Shown here: positions 53,261-62,536 of the stretch, in pieces
Numbering within the stretch: the first letter of the stretch is position 1
How the letters are laid out: the number at the start of each line of letters is the position of its first letter
NCBI RefSeq assembly: GCF_041538045.1
Contig: NZ_JBGOSE010000001.1
Span: 372,001-436,000, forward strand
Length of the DNA: 64,000 nt
From: Aliiglaciecola sp041538045
Lineage (GTDB): Bacteria; Pseudomonadota; Gammaproteobacteria; Enterobacterales; Alteromonadaceae
Direction of reading: 5' to 3'
The notes under the pieces: model-generated
Told to the model about the DNA's origin: nothing
The model's input: the letters and a program-made list of their open reading frames with translations, nothing else
The model's database searches: none
Translations under genes and position numbers: made by a program

Positions 53261-55189
53261 ATGAGTAAAACGTCAGAGTTGTTTGCCGAAGACGGGGTAT
53301 TGTCTACCGCAATTGCCGGATTTAGTCCCCGCGCATCACAAATTGCCATGTCTGAAGCCATTGAGCAATGCATTGACGATCAAGTGCCACTCATTGTTGA
53401 GGCAGGTACAGGCACGGGTAAAACCTTTGCTTACTTGGCTCCAGCGATGATAAGTAATAAAAAAGCCATAATCTCAACAGGCACAAAAAACCTGCAAGAG
53501 CAGTTATTTCATCGAGATTTACCCTTACTCAAAAAAGCCTTAGCCAGTAATCGGCAAGCCGCGCTGCTTAAAGGTCGTTCAAATTACCTTTGTTTACATC
53601 GATTAGGCCAACATGGTGGTAATAGCACGCTTTTAGAGCGGGCAACCTTAGACGAATTGACCCAAGTGAGGCAATGGGCCTCAACTACTAACACAGGGGA
53701 TATGGGAGAGCTAAAGTCTTTGGCAGAAAATGCCAGAGTTTTACCGCTAGTTACATCTACCGTTGATAATTGTCTAGGTCGAGATTGTCCTGATTATGAA
53801 GATTGTTATTTAGTTAAAGCCCGCAACAAAGCAATGGATGCGGACATAGTGGTGGTGAATCATCATTTATTTTTTGCTGATATGGCACTCAAAGACACAG
53901 GCTTTGGAGAACTTATTCCTGAAGCCGATGTGGTGGTGTTCGATGAAGCCCATCAAATACCTGATATCGCTAGTGAATATTTTGGTGAAGCTCTTTCCAG
54001 TCGACAAATACATGACTTAGCCCGAGACATTGAAATCATAAAACGAACGCAACTCAAAGACGCTGAACAATTGGTAAAAGTTGCTGAAAAATGTCGTTTG
54101 ATTGCTGCTGACTTGCGGATTTTATTCCCGGTTACCCCTGAACGAGGCAATTGGCGACAAATGCTGAAACGGCCTGAGGTTGAAGTTCAAATTAGTAAGT
54201 TAGACGAGTCGCTAACGGTGCTTTATGAAGTCATAAAAATCCACTTAGGTCGAGAGAAAGAACTGGATACTCTTTTCGAAAGGGTGACACACGCCAAAGC
54301 GAAGCTGGCGGTTTTAAACGATGTTAATCAAAAAGGTGTGAGTTTGTGGTACGAAACAACGCCGAAGCACATTGTTTTGCATTTAACGCCGCTGAGCATT
54401 GCTAAACGTTTTGCTGCCTTTATTGAAGAACCAAAACGAAGTTGGATTTTTACCTCTGCTACCTTGATGGTTGATGGCGGCTTTGCTCATTTCCAGCGTT
54501 TAATGGGTTTAGATACTGCCAAAACATTGGCCTTGGATAGTCCCTTCGATTATCAACAGCAAGCGGTATTATGTGTACCTCGCTATTTACCTGAACCTAG
54601 CAGTTGGGAAATGCGACAGCATTTACTGGAAGTTGCCATTACGCTTATTAAGGCAAGTAAGGGACGCTGTTTCTTGCTGTTTACATCCCATGCAATGCTG
54701 AAAATTATTGCCGAAAGTTTACCCGAACATATTGATAACCCAATTCTAGTGCAAGGCACGACCACTAAACGTGCGTTATTGGATGAATATGTCAGCAATA
54801 AACAAGCGGCGTTATTAGGCACTGGGGCATTTTGGGAAGGGGTTGACGTCCGTGGTGATGATTTAACCTGCGTAATGATCGATAAACTCCCGTTCGCCGC
54901 ACCAGATGATCCACTTTTGCAAGCGCGTATTGAAGATTGTCGAAAATCTGGAGCGAACCCGTTCGCTCAAATACAGATACCTCAAGCGGTTATTTCCCTT
55001 AAGCAAGGAGCGGGGCGACTCATTCGTGATGAAGAAGACAAAGGGGTGTTGGTGATCTGCGATAATCGACTAATAACCAAAGATTATGCGAAAACATTTT
55101 TAGCTAGTTTACCGCCCATGAAGCGTACCCGAGACCTGTCGGTAGCGGTAGATTTTTTAACTGAATTAAATTCCTCTGAAGGCCTTTGA
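53261..55189 (+). CDS. yoaA: ATP-dependent DNA helicase, DinG/YoaA family
   Basis: This 642-residue XPD-like SF2 helicase has Walker A AGTGTGKTFAYLAP (GTGTGKT at residues 49-55). Four iron-sulfur cysteines, Cys111, Cys171, Cys176 and Cys182 (NCLGRDCPDYEDCY), lie between motifs I and II. The DEAH box is FDEAHQIPD at 228-231. The C-terminal motifs GTGAFWEGVDVRGDDL, CVMIDKLPFAAPDDP and LKQGAGRLIRDEEDKG (motif VI) are intact. It unwinds 5'-3' and in E. coli YoaA partners HolC at damaged forks. tsaB follows four bases after the stop, the E. coli order. Confidence 0.93.
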   Translation: MSKTSELFAEDGVLSTAIAGFSPRASQIAMSEAIEQCIDDQVPLIVEAGTGTGKTFAYLAPAMISNKKAIISTGTKNLQEQLFHRDLPLLKKALASNRQAALLKGRSNYLCLHRLGQHGGNSTLLERATLDELTQVRQWASTTNTGDMGELKSLAENARVLPLVTSTVDNCLGRDCPDYEDCYLVKARNKAMDADIVVVNHHLFFADMALKDTGFGELIPEADVVVFDEAHQIPDIASEYFGEALSSRQIHDLARDIEIIKRTQLKDAEQLVKVAEKCRLIAADLRILFPVTPERGNWRQMLKRPEVEVQISKLDESLTVLYEVIKIHLGREKELDTLFERVTHAKAKLAVLNDVNQKGVSLWYETTPKHIVLHLTPLSIAKRFAAFIEEPKRSWIFTSATLMVDGGFAHFQRLMGLDTAKTLALDSPFDYQQQAVLCVPRYLPEPSSWEMRQHLLEVAITLIKASKGRCFLLFTSHAMLKIIAESLPEHIDNPILVQGTTTKRALLDEYVSNKQAALLGTGAFWEGVDVRGDDLTCVMIDKLPFAAPDDPLLQARIEDCRKSGANPFAQIQIPQAVISLKQGAGRLIRDEEDKGVLVICDNRLITKDYAKTFLASLPPMKRTRDLSVAVDFLTELNSSEGL

Positions 55190-55193
55190 ATTA

Positions 55194-55877
55194 ATGAAAA
55201 TACTTGCGATAGATACAGCCACTGAAGCCTGTTCGGCGGCGATTTCTGTAGAACAAAAAACGGATTCAATATTTGAAGTGTGTCCGCAACAACATAGTCA
55301 AAAACTATTGCCCATGGTTGAACAGCTACTAGAGCGCAACGAGCAAACCCTGGCCACAATTGATTATCTGGTGTTTGGACGTGGTCCTGGCAGTTTCACA
55401 GGCGTGCGCATTTCGACAGGGATTATTCAAGGTTTGGCATTGGGCACTGAAAAGCCTGTCGTTGGGATTTCTACCTTAGCCACCATGGCACAGCAAGCAA
55501 TTGATGAGACTCAGGCGACTTTAATTGCAGTCGCCATAGATGCGCGAATGGATGAAGTATATTTCGCGCTTTATCGTAATGAGAATAATCTGGCCTGTTT
55601 GCTTGGGGAAGAGCAAGTACTTGGACCTGATGCGGTGCTTGAGCTACTAACGGATAAACCGGACGTTTTATGCGGAACAGGTTGGACTGCTTATAAGGCA
55701 TTCGAAAACGTTGTAGCACAAGCTGGACAGCCATCCATTTTATATCCAAGTAGTGCAGCTATGATACCGTTAGCGATAGAGGCAATTGGGCAAGACAATG
55801 TGAGTGACGTAGAGAATATTCAACCGGTTTATTTGCGAGACAAAGTCACATGGAAAAAGCTGCCGGGTAGGGAATAG
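55194..55877 (+). CDS. tsaB: tRNA threonylcarbamoyladenosine synthesis protein TsaB
   Basis: TsaB is an ASKHA-fold scaffold that pairs with TsaD and TsaE to make t6A at position 37 of ANN-decoding tRNAs. It has 227 residues (E. coli YeaZ 231). MKILAIDTATEACSAAI opens the phosphate-binding strand pair, and VFGRGPGSFTGVRISTGIIQGLA is the hallmark. A GISTLATMAQQA motif and the C-terminal IQPVYLRDKVTW complete the family pattern. It lies four bases after yoaA. Confidence 0.95.
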   Translation: MKILAIDTATEACSAAISVEQKTDSIFEVCPQQHSQKLLPMVEQLLERNEQTLATIDYLVFGRGPGSFTGVRISTGIIQGLALGTEKPVVGISTLATMAQQAIDETQATLIAVAIDARMDEVYFALYRNENNLACLLGEEQVLGPDAVLELLTDKPDVLCGTGWTAYKAFENVVAQAGQPSILYPSSAAMIPLAIEAIGQDNVSDVENIQPVYLRDKVTWKKLPGRE

Positions 55878-55999
55878 TTATATTAACTAGATTGGTTTAA
55901 AGAGCCCTTTTTCTTTTTTTGAATAAGGACGCCTCTTGTGCATGATAATTGCAGTTTAAAATGGTTTGACAGATAAAAAGGATGCAAGAGTTTAACTAA

Positions 56000-56320
56000 G
56001 TGGAAATTAAATCTTCGTTGGTTGCTGCGCAAAACCAACTGACCATAACACCCACTGCCCGTGAACCGCAAAAACAAGCGGAAGCACAAGAGCAGAAACA
56101 GCAAAGACGTGACACTGAGTTGCCACGTCAGCAGGTTGTTGCGCGTCAAAATTCCCCCGAAGCATTTGCCCAAGCTGAAAGTTTTAGTCAACAAAAAAGT
56201 GGTTCATCACAACCTCAAGATTTTAGTGCTCGCCAGGCCATCGATGCCTACCAATCGCTGGCCAAAGAAAATCAACGTAGTGAAATTCAATCACTCTTAG
56301 GTATTGATACCTTCGTTTAA
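56000..56320 (+). CDS. Gln-rich small protein of unknown function
   Basis: A 106-residue product with GTG start at 56000, immediately after an in-frame TAA, and AAGAG about nine bases upstream. Residues ~20-75 are rich in Gln, Glu, Arg and Ser (REPQKQAEAQEQKQQRRD), predicted disordered. The last 30, SARQAIDAYQSLAKENQRSE then IQSLLGIDTFV, look like a conserved helical end that I recall in uncharacterised proteins of related marine genera. No signal peptide or membrane helix is present. It lies between tsaB and slp, and coding appears real from frame and composition. Confidence 0.6.
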   Translation: MEIKSSLVAAQNQLTITPTAREPQKQAEAQEQKQQRRDTELPRQQVVARQNSPEAFAQAESFSQQKSGSSQPQDFSARQAIDAYQSLAKENQRSEIQSLLGIDTFV

Positions 56321-56463
56321 TTTCTAACTTTTGAACCCCATCAAAACAATATTCGGTGTAATATTTTTCGCTGATTTGTTATGGTGATTGGTAATGTTTA
56401 GGGCTTTTATATCCTGAAATAACGTTGATTCATCCAAATTTTAAACGAATTGCGAGAATGGGG

Positions 56464-56490
56464 TGTTACTATAATTCGATGTTACTATAA
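56464..56490 (+). repeat. Tandem TGTTACTATAA repeat upstream of slp
   Basis: TGTTACTATAA occurs at 56464-56474 and 56480-56490, 16 bases apart, in the 313-base gap before slp. Each copy holds a TATAA core that could be a -10 element; the rest of the gap shows no gene. Confidence 0.45.
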
Positions 56491-56633
56491 ACATCTATCT
56501 ATTTGATTATGGGATGGAGTGTAAGAGCCATTGTTTTTGTGGTTTAAACTCGAGTAGATCATAAATCCAGAATCTATTCACGCCCGTATATATTAAATTA
56601 AGTAAGCTAAATCAAGCGGTAAAGGGGATTCTC

Positions 56634-57275
56634 ATGTTAGCGAAAATCACGGTGTTTCTTTCAGTTGTACTGATGGCGGGTTGTTCTATCATACCTGAAA
56701 GTATTCAGGTAGAAGAGGGGGCGACTTTACTCGAATACCAGCAAGTTACCAACAACCCCGAAAGCAATATTGGAAAACTAGTTCGTTGGGGAGGAGTTAT
56801 TGCTGAAGTGTCTAACTTACCGGATGCTACTATGGTTGAAGTGGTGGACTTTCCATTGCGCTCCTATGGTCGACCTTCTATCTCAAATCAAAGTATGGGT
56901 CGTTTCAGAGTTTATATCGACGGTTTTATCGATCCTGTCGTGTTTGAAAAAGGTCGTTCAATCACCTTTACAGGAACAGTTATGGGGTCAGAAGAAGGTA
57001 TGGTGGGTGAACATAAATTTATGTTTCCTACTATTCAATCAAGTGGATACCATCTTTGGAAAGAGTTAGAACAGGTAAATGTGAATAGCATAAGCATGTG
57101 GCCCTATGGGAACTACTGGGGATGGCCATATCGACCTTATCACCAACGGGTTATTATCCGTCGCACCAGTGATAGTCCTTCTGGCGGTGCTTCAACGCCA
57201 AGTAGGACGATACAACCAAATAGCACACCACGGTTGCGAAATAACAGGGGCAGAACTACAGATAAAGAGCCTTAA
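56634..57275 (+). CDS. slp: Slp family outer-membrane lipoprotein
   Basis: This 213-residue lipoprotein has signal MLAKITVFLSVVLMAGC (Cys17). The Slp domain (~30-150) reads GKLVRWGGVIAEVSNLPDATMVEVVDFPL, SMGRFRVYIDGFIDPVVFEKGRSITFTGTV and GEHKFMFPTIQSSGYHLW, as in E. coli Slp/YeaY. The extended C-terminus is Pro/Tyr/Trp then Ser/Arg-rich, possibly disordered. AAAGGGGA precedes the ATG. Its location between tsaB and fadD matches E. coli yeaY, so the orthologue is yeaY rather than the acid-inducible slp; the exact role is unknown. Confidence 0.88.
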   Translation: MLAKITVFLSVVLMAGCSIIPESIQVEEGATLLEYQQVTNNPESNIGKLVRWGGVIAEVSNLPDATMVEVVDFPLRSYGRPSISNQSMGRFRVYIDGFIDPVVFEKGRSITFTGTVMGSEEGMVGEHKFMFPTIQSSGYHLWKELEQVNVNSISMWPYGNYWGWPYRPYHQRVIIRRTSDSPSGGASTPSRTIQPNSTPRLRNNRGRTTDKEP

Positions 57276-57357
57276 ATTCTGATTTTATTCTAATTATAAG
57301 TAATAAAGATAACGGTGTATCACGGCGGATAATTTCCGGTCTTGGCAATAAAGTGTT

Positions 57358-57386
57358 AAAAAGCGGCATGTAATTGCCGCTTTTTT
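57358..57386 (+). terminator. Terminator of slp
   Basis: GCGGCA / TGCCGC with loop TGTAAT, flanked by AAAAA and TTTTTT, 83 bases after the slp stop. Confidence 0.85.
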
Positions 57387-57418
57387 GTTTTTCACGAAAT
57401 GCTTAATAGGACACTAAA

Positions 57419-58264
57419 ATGCATGATTTCAGGTTTTCTTTGCCTAATCTTGAGTTAGCAGGACTCGCAAATGGACACACCGATAAACCCTTAATTATTG
57501 CTTTACATGGTTGGTTAGATAACGCGGCGAGTTTCATCCCTTTATCTAAATATTTGCATGATTACCACTTGGTTGCTATTGATTTTGCTGGCCATGGGCT
57601 ATCCAGTCACCGCAGTGCTGATGCTCATTATCATCAAATTGATTTTGTTCATGACTTACACGAGTTTGTATTGAGCCAAGGGTATAAGAATTTTATTTTG
57701 CTGGGGCACTCAATGGGCGGAATTGTCGGTTCTATGTATGCCAGTAGTTTTCCTGAATTTGTGTCTCACTTTATTACCATTGAATCTTTTGGTCCCATGT
57801 CAAAAGATGCGCAAACTAGTCCATTGCAAATGCGTGAAGCCATAGAGAGTCGTATGGAACTGCAAGCTAGGGAAGCAAAACATCCGAAAAGTTATGATTC
57901 TGTCGTGAAAGCTAGAGCTTTAGCAGGAGATCTAACGGAAGAGGCCGCGACCCTATTAGTGAATCGAAATTTACTGGAACAAAATGGTGAGCTTCGTTTT
58001 CGCACCGATAGACGACTTCGTACACTCTCCTCTGTTCGCTTGACGGATGAACAAGCCAAGCACTTTATGCAAAATATTCAAGCCCCCACACTGGCAATTA
58101 TGGGAACCTCAGGATATGAAGTTATGCGTGAAAAAGTGCAAGAGAGACTTGAATGGGTGGCGAACCTTAGTCATGTGACTTGTGAAGGGGGACACCACTT
58201 ACATATGGACTATCCGGAGGAGATAGCCACAAAACTGCTTAACTTTTTAGCGTCTAATCCATAA
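57419..58264 (+). CDS. Alpha/beta hydrolase upstream of fadD
   Basis: This 281-residue cytoplasmic hydrolase has oxyanion loop IALHGWLDNAASFIPLS (residues ~27-43), FAGHGLSSHR, nucleophile elbow LLGHSMGGIVGSMYAS (Ser ~98) and catalytic His in EGGHHLHMDYPEE near residue 260. The pattern resembles serine-lipase/epoxide-hydrolase-like proteins such as MhpC relatives and serhl; substrate unknown. It sits between slp and fadD, with a terminator before it and 104 bases before fadD; a role in acyl ester turnover beside the acyl-CoA ligase is inference only. Confidence 0.85.
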   Translation: MHDFRFSLPNLELAGLANGHTDKPLIIALHGWLDNAASFIPLSKYLHDYHLVAIDFAGHGLSSHRSADAHYHQIDFVHDLHEFVLSQGYKNFILLGHSMGGIVGSMYASSFPEFVSHFITIESFGPMSKDAQTSPLQMREAIESRMELQAREAKHPKSYDSVVKARALAGDLTEEAATLLVNRNLLEQNGELRFRTDRRLRTLSSVRLTDEQAKHFMQNIQAPTLAIMGTSGYEVMREKVQERLEWVANLSHVTCEGGHHLHMDYPEEIATKLLNFLASNP

Positions 58265-58368
58265 AATCAATAAAATTAGGCAACAATCAGGTCTTACCTG
58301 TATTAATTTTAATGTTCATTCGTTAAGATCATGTAATTGTATCGAGAAGCATAAGCCCTGGAGGCACA

Positions 58369-60021
58369 ATGGACAAAATTTGGTTAGAGCACTACGACCC
58401 TAAAATTCCTGCAGAAATAGACCCAGAGCGTTATTCTTCAATAGTCGATATATTTGAACAGTCTGTCTCGACTTACGCTAAAAAAACTGCGTTCATCAAT
58501 ATGGGTCATAGTATTACGTTTGCAGAGCTAGATAAGTTATCTGCTCAATTTGCTGCTTATCTGCAAGGACAAGGATTACAAAAAGGTGACCCCGTTGCCA
58601 TTATGATGCCGAATATTATTCAATACCCAGTGGCATTGTTCGGCATATTGCGAGCAGGATTGACAGTGGTCAATGTAAATCCTCTATATACCGCTCGAGA
58701 GTTACAACACCAATTAAACGACTCCAATACTAAAGCCATTGTTATTATTGAAAACTTTGCATCTACGTTAGCGCAAGTCATTGAGCAAACGAATGTTCAA
58801 AAAGTATTGCTGACGCAAGTCGCTGATATGTTCCCAGCACCCAAGCGTTGGGTAATGAATTTTGCAGTAAAGTACATTAAAAAGATGGTGCCAAAGTTCT
58901 CCATTGCCAATACTGAAAACTTCACTTCTGCAATTAAAAAAGGCGCTTCTTTAACCTATACCAGACCTGAAATAAACAATGATGACATTGCTTTTTTACA
59001 ATACACCGGTGGTACCACAGGTGTATCAAAAGGAGCTATGCTGACGCATCGCAATATGGTGGCCAATTTAGAGCAAATTTCGTCTGTGCTAGAAACGGTA
59101 ATCGAACCAGGAAAAGAGTTGGTGGTCACTGCTTTACCGCTCTACCATATCTTTGCGTTGCAAGCCAATTGTCTGACCTTCGTAAAGTTTGGTTGCCCAA
59201 GTTTGTTGATAACCAACCCTCGAGACATGAAAGGCTTTGTAAAAGAAATGTCAGAACATCACTGGACGGTGATTACTGGTGTGAATACCTTATTTAATGG
59301 ACTGCTCAATACACCAGAGTTTAATGATCTCGATTTTTCAGGCTTAAAATTTGCTTTAGGTGGCGGTATGGCGGTGCAACGTCCCGTAGCTGAAAAATGG
59401 GAAAAAGTAACCGGCAAAGTCCTGCTAGAAGGGTATGGTTTAACCGAATGTAGCCCAGTGGTGAGTGTTAACCCTCCACAACTCAAGAGTTACAAGGGGT
59501 CTATCGGCATGCCTGTTTCTTCCACCGATATAAAATTATGTGACGATGATGGCAACGAAGTACCTATGGGCCAACCAGGAGAGATGTACGTCAAAGGTCC
59601 ACAAGTAATGAAAGGTTATTTAAACCGTCCTGAGGCAACCGAAGACGTTATTAAAGATGGCTGGCTATTAACAGGTGATATTGCGACTGTTGACGAGCAA
59701 GGTTACTTTTATATCGTCGATAGAAAGAAAGATATGATTCTAGTGTCCGGGTTTAACGTATTCCCAAATGAGATTGAAGAAGTTGCGGCTATGCACGAGC
59801 AAGTGGTGGAAGTCGCGGCAGTTGGTGTGCCAAGTGAGTCATCTGGTGAAGCAGTTAAACTCTTTGTTGTACGTAATTCAGACGAATTGACTGAAAAAGC
59901 ACTGATCGCTCATTGCCGTAAAAATTTAACTGGATACAAAGTGCCAAAATTTGTTGAATTTAGAGACGAGCTTCCCAAGACAAATGTTGGTAAGATACTC
60001 CGCAAAGAGTTGCGCGATTAA
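58369..60021 (+). CDS. fadD: Long-chain-fatty-acid-CoA ligase
   Basis: FadD activates fatty acids to acyl-CoA through an acyl-adenylate, often membrane-associated. It has 550 residues (E. coli 561). The ATP/AMP signature is LQYTGGTTGVSKGAMLTH. The A5/A8 region reads LLEGYGLTECSPVVSVNP then DGWLLTGDIATVDEQGYF and VDRKKDMILVSGFNVFPNEIE (the FACS signature), and the catalytic Lys is in TNVGKILRKELRD. TGGAGGCACA provides a good ribosome site. A terminator follows and then rnd, the E. coli order. No FadR or PsrA operator was confidently recognised. Confidence 0.94.
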   Translation: MDKIWLEHYDPKIPAEIDPERYSSIVDIFEQSVSTYAKKTAFINMGHSITFAELDKLSAQFAAYLQGQGLQKGDPVAIMMPNIIQYPVALFGILRAGLTVVNVNPLYTARELQHQLNDSNTKAIVIIENFASTLAQVIEQTNVQKVLLTQVADMFPAPKRWVMNFAVKYIKKMVPKFSIANTENFTSAIKKGASLTYTRPEINNDDIAFLQYTGGTTGVSKGAMLTHRNMVANLEQISSVLETVIEPGKELVVTALPLYHIFALQANCLTFVKFGCPSLLITNPRDMKGFVKEMSEHHWTVITGVNTLFNGLLNTPEFNDLDFSGLKFALGGGMAVQRPVAEKWEKVTGKVLLEGYGLTECSPVVSVNPPQLKSYKGSIGMPVSSTDIKLCDDDGNEVPMGQPGEMYVKGPQVMKGYLNRPEATEDVIKDGWLLTGDIATVDEQGYFYIVDRKKDMILVSGFNVFPNEIEEVAAMHEQVVEVAAVGVPSESSGEAVKLFVVRNSDELTEKALIAHCRKNLTGYKVPKFVEFRDELPKTNVGKILRKELRD

Positions 60022-60055
60022 CTTAAACGAAATCTTCTCGTATTTCATTTAATTC

Positions 60056-60082
60056 AAAAAAGCCGACTCATGTCGGTTTTTT
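60056..60082 (+). terminator. Terminator of fadD
   Basis: CCGAC / GTCGG with loop TCAT, flanked by an A run and TTTTTT, 35 bases after the fadD stop. Confidence 0.8.
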
Positions 60083-60107
60083 ATTTTCTAGGTGTCCATC
60101 TTTTCAT

Positions 60108-61256
60108 ATGCAATATACCCTTATAACTACTTTCGACGCTTTACAGTCCTTTTGTGAACAGGCCAGTAACGCTTCTGCTATTGCCGTTGATACAGAGTTC
60201 GTTCGAACTCGAACGCTGTATCCTAAATTGGGTTTAATCCAAATTTTTGATGGGACTTCGTTGGTGCTTGTAGATCCGCTAAAAATTGAGGATTTATCAC
60301 CTTTAGTAGATCTGTTAGCCAATCCAGATGTAGTGAAAGTCTTGCATTCGTGCTCAGAAGACTTAGAAACTTTTTGGCATAGTTTAAAAGTGATCCCAAC
60401 CCCTATATTTGACAGCCAGTTTGCTGCGTGTTTACTGAATAAAGGGGCGACACTTGGCTACGCCAACCTTATTGAGCTGATGCTAGATATCAAACTCGAT
60501 AAAGGAGAGTCGCGAACAGATTGGATTGCTCGCCCGTTAAGTAAAGAACAATGTCAATATGCGGCCAATGATGTACTTTACTTGTTGCAAATTTATCCTC
60601 AATTGAGCGAGCAAATTGCGGCATTAGGGAGAACCGAATGGATTTATCAAGAAATGCATCAATTAGCGTTGAAGAAATCCATAAACCTACCCTCAGATCT
60701 AGCTTATTTAAATATTAAAAACAATTGGAAGTTGTCAGGTATTTCATTGTATTTACTAAAAATCTTAGCTAAGTGGCGAATAGAACAAGCTCGAATACGT
60801 GACTTGGCTTTAAATTTCGTTGTGCGTGAATCTAACTTGGTTGAGGTCGCTCGTACTTTACCTAGCCACAAAGGCGCTATTTTTGCCATTGATGGTATGA
60901 CGCCTCAGGAAGCTCGAATCCACTCAGATGCCTTACTAAGTCTGGTTGAAGAAGCCAAGGTTGCGCCTATTGAAGTATACCCTCCACCGGTAGAAAGGTT
61001 GATGACCCATAAAGGCTTTAAAAAAGCTTCGGCGGAAATCAGAGCCTTGTGTCAAGTAAAAGCGGATCAACTTGAGATACCCGTTGAAGTCTTAGGATCA
61101 AAAAAACAAATTCAACAATTGTTGAAATACCATTGGCATCAACAAGATGAATTACGCGAAATGGGATTAAAGCCTGATTTAATTAAAGGCTGGAGAGGGG
61201 AGTTGTTAGGTGATGAAGCTCTTGAAATAGTAGGCAAATACGGGAAGATAAGATAA
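60108..61256 (+). CDS. rnd: Ribonuclease D
   Basis: RNase D is a 3'-5' exonuclease in tRNA 3'-end processing. It has 382 residues. The DEDDy metal site shows IAVDTEFVRTRTLYP (Asp28, Glu30), LHSCSEDLETFWH (Asp) and YAANDVLYLLQIYP (Tyr/Asp), and two HRDC-like helical domains occupy the C-terminal half. ATG 60108 is close to the fadD terminator, so it should have its own short promoter within ~50 bases or be partly read through. ycgL overlaps its stop by one base. Confidence 0.94.
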   Translation: MQYTLITTFDALQSFCEQASNASAIAVDTEFVRTRTLYPKLGLIQIFDGTSLVLVDPLKIEDLSPLVDLLANPDVVKVLHSCSEDLETFWHSLKVIPTPIFDSQFAACLLNKGATLGYANLIELMLDIKLDKGESRTDWIARPLSKEQCQYAANDVLYLLQIYPQLSEQIAALGRTEWIYQEMHQLALKKSINLPSDLAYLNIKNNWKLSGISLYLLKILAKWRIEQARIRDLALNFVVRESNLVEVARTLPSHKGAIFAIDGMTPQEARIHSDALLSLVEEAKVAPIEVYPPPVERLMTHKGFKKASAEIRALCQVKADQLEIPVEVLGSKKQIQQLLKYHWHQQDELREMGLKPDLIKGWRGELLGDEALEIVGKYGKIR

Positions 61257-61537
61257 TGCTGGTTTATGTTTATAAAAGTAGTAAAAAGCAGCAAACGTAC
61301 CTTTATGTTTTGCAAAAAGACAACTTTGAAGATGTGCCAAAACCCCTTATGCAAACCTTTGGAACGCCTACATTTGTGATGATTTTAGCTCTGCAAAAAC
61401 GGCAAAAGTTAGCACAAGTGGACATTGATAAGTTGACTACTGAATTAAATTCAAACGGTTTTTATTTGCAACTTCCGCCACCTGATGAAGATTTGCTAAA
61501 AGCACATAAACAGTCTCAAATAAAAAATAAAGGTTAA
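61256..61537 (+). CDS. ycgL: YcgL domain protein
   Basis: A 93-residue protein of the YcgL/UPF0745 family. VYKSSKKQQTYLYV, DNFEDVPKPLMQTFGTPTFVM and YLQLPPPDEDLLKAHK follow the E. coli YcgL pattern. Function is unknown. Its ATG overlaps the rnd stop (TAATG), and it is followed after nine bases by the lytic transglycosylase gene. rnd-ycgL linkage is common in marine gammaproteobacteria. Confidence 0.9.
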   Translation: MLVYVYKSSKKQQTYLYVLQKDNFEDVPKPLMQTFGTPTFVMILALQKRQKLAQVDIDKLTTELNSNGFYLQLPPPDEDLLKAHKQSQIKNKG

Positions 61538-61546
61538 ACAAGCGAA

Positions 61547-62536
61547 ATGATCAAACGAGTGAAAGCGCATTGGGTTCTATTTTCAACTCTGTTGTTGAGT
61601 TTGCCCTTACATGCTCAAAAATCAGAGGAAGGTTACGGTGTTTATGTTGAGCAGCTTAAGAGTGAAGCGATAGTCGAAGGTTTTGAGGCAGAATTTGTCG
61701 AACAGGCTTTTGCCGATATCACATTCTATAAACGCGCGATTAAGGCAGATAAGAATCAGCCTGAATCTAAAATTACCTTAGACAAATACTTACACACTCG
61801 GGTACCAGATTGGAAAGTCAAGCAAGCCGTCGATTTGTATCATCAACATCAGCAAGTGTTAGATAAAATTGGTGCCGAATATGGCGTGCAACCTCGTTTT
61901 ATCGTTGCGTTATGGGGGAACGAGAGCAATTTCGGCAAGATCATGGGAAATTATTCCATCGTCTCTGCATTATCCACCTTAGCCTATGAAGGTCGTCGAG
62001 AGGCTTTTTTTAAAAAACAGTTGTTTGCCGCTCTAACCATTTTAGAACAAGGTCACATTCAAAAACCACAGTTTCTCGGCTCTTGGGCTGGGGCTATGGG
62101 ACAAAGTCAGTTCATGCCCACTTCCTTTCTAACCTACGCTGTTGATTATGATAACGACGGTAAAAAAGATATCTGGAGTAATCCCGAAGATGTATTTGCA
62201 TCCATTGCGAATTATTTAAGCAAAGAAGGTTGGGATGACAGTATTACCTGGGGACGACAAGTTCGTATTCCTGCAGACTTTGATTTGAGCCTAGCCGGTT
62301 TAGCTAAGTCAAAAATGCAGCCCTTGAGTGCATGGCAAGGATTAGGTGTGAGACGCTATGACGGCTCTGATTTGCCCAATGTTGATTTGCAAGCCTCATT
62401 AATTATGCCCGATGATGAAAATGGCCGAATTTATTTAGTTTACTCAAACTTTCATACACTTATGCGCTGGAATCGCTCTACCTATTTTGGCAGTGCGGTG
62501 AGTTATCTAGCTGATCGAATTAAAAAGGGGTCTTAA
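61547..62536 (+). CDS. Lytic murein transglycosylase, MltB family
   Basis: This 329-residue periplasmic enzyme cleaves the MurNAc-GlcNAc bond to leave 1,6-anhydro ends. The signal peptide ends LPLHAQ (residue ~24), with no lipobox, unlike E. coli MltB. The catalytic Glu is Glu126 in VALWGNESNFGKIMGNY, and the signature GSWAGAMGQSQFMPTSFLTYAVDYDNDGKKDIW is MltB-like. It ends without a C-terminal peptidoglycan-binding domain. It is located between ycgL and ycgM, with ycgM starting at the next base after its stop. Confidence 0.9.
   Translation: MIKRVKAHWVLFSTLLLSLPLHAQKSEEGYGVYVEQLKSEAIVEGFEAEFVEQAFADITFYKRAIKADKNQPESKITLDKYLHTRVPDWKVKQAVDLYHQHQQVLDKIGAEYGVQPRFIVALWGNESNFGKIMGNYSIVSALSTLAYEGRREAFFKKQLFAALTILEQGHIQKPQFLGSWAGAMGQSQFMPTSFLTYAVDYDNDGKKDIWSNPEDVFASIANYLSKEGWDDSITWGRQVRIPADFDLSLAGLAKSKMQPLSAWQGLGVRRYDGSDLPNVDLQASLIMPDDENGRIYLVYSNFHTLMRWNRSTYFGSAVSYLADRIKKGS

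Noticed and set aside
60089..60105. GGTGTCCA near the fadD-rnd junction as a fourth REP-like locus
   Set aside because: Only the 8-base core matches and the GTTAAA part is missing; likely chance.
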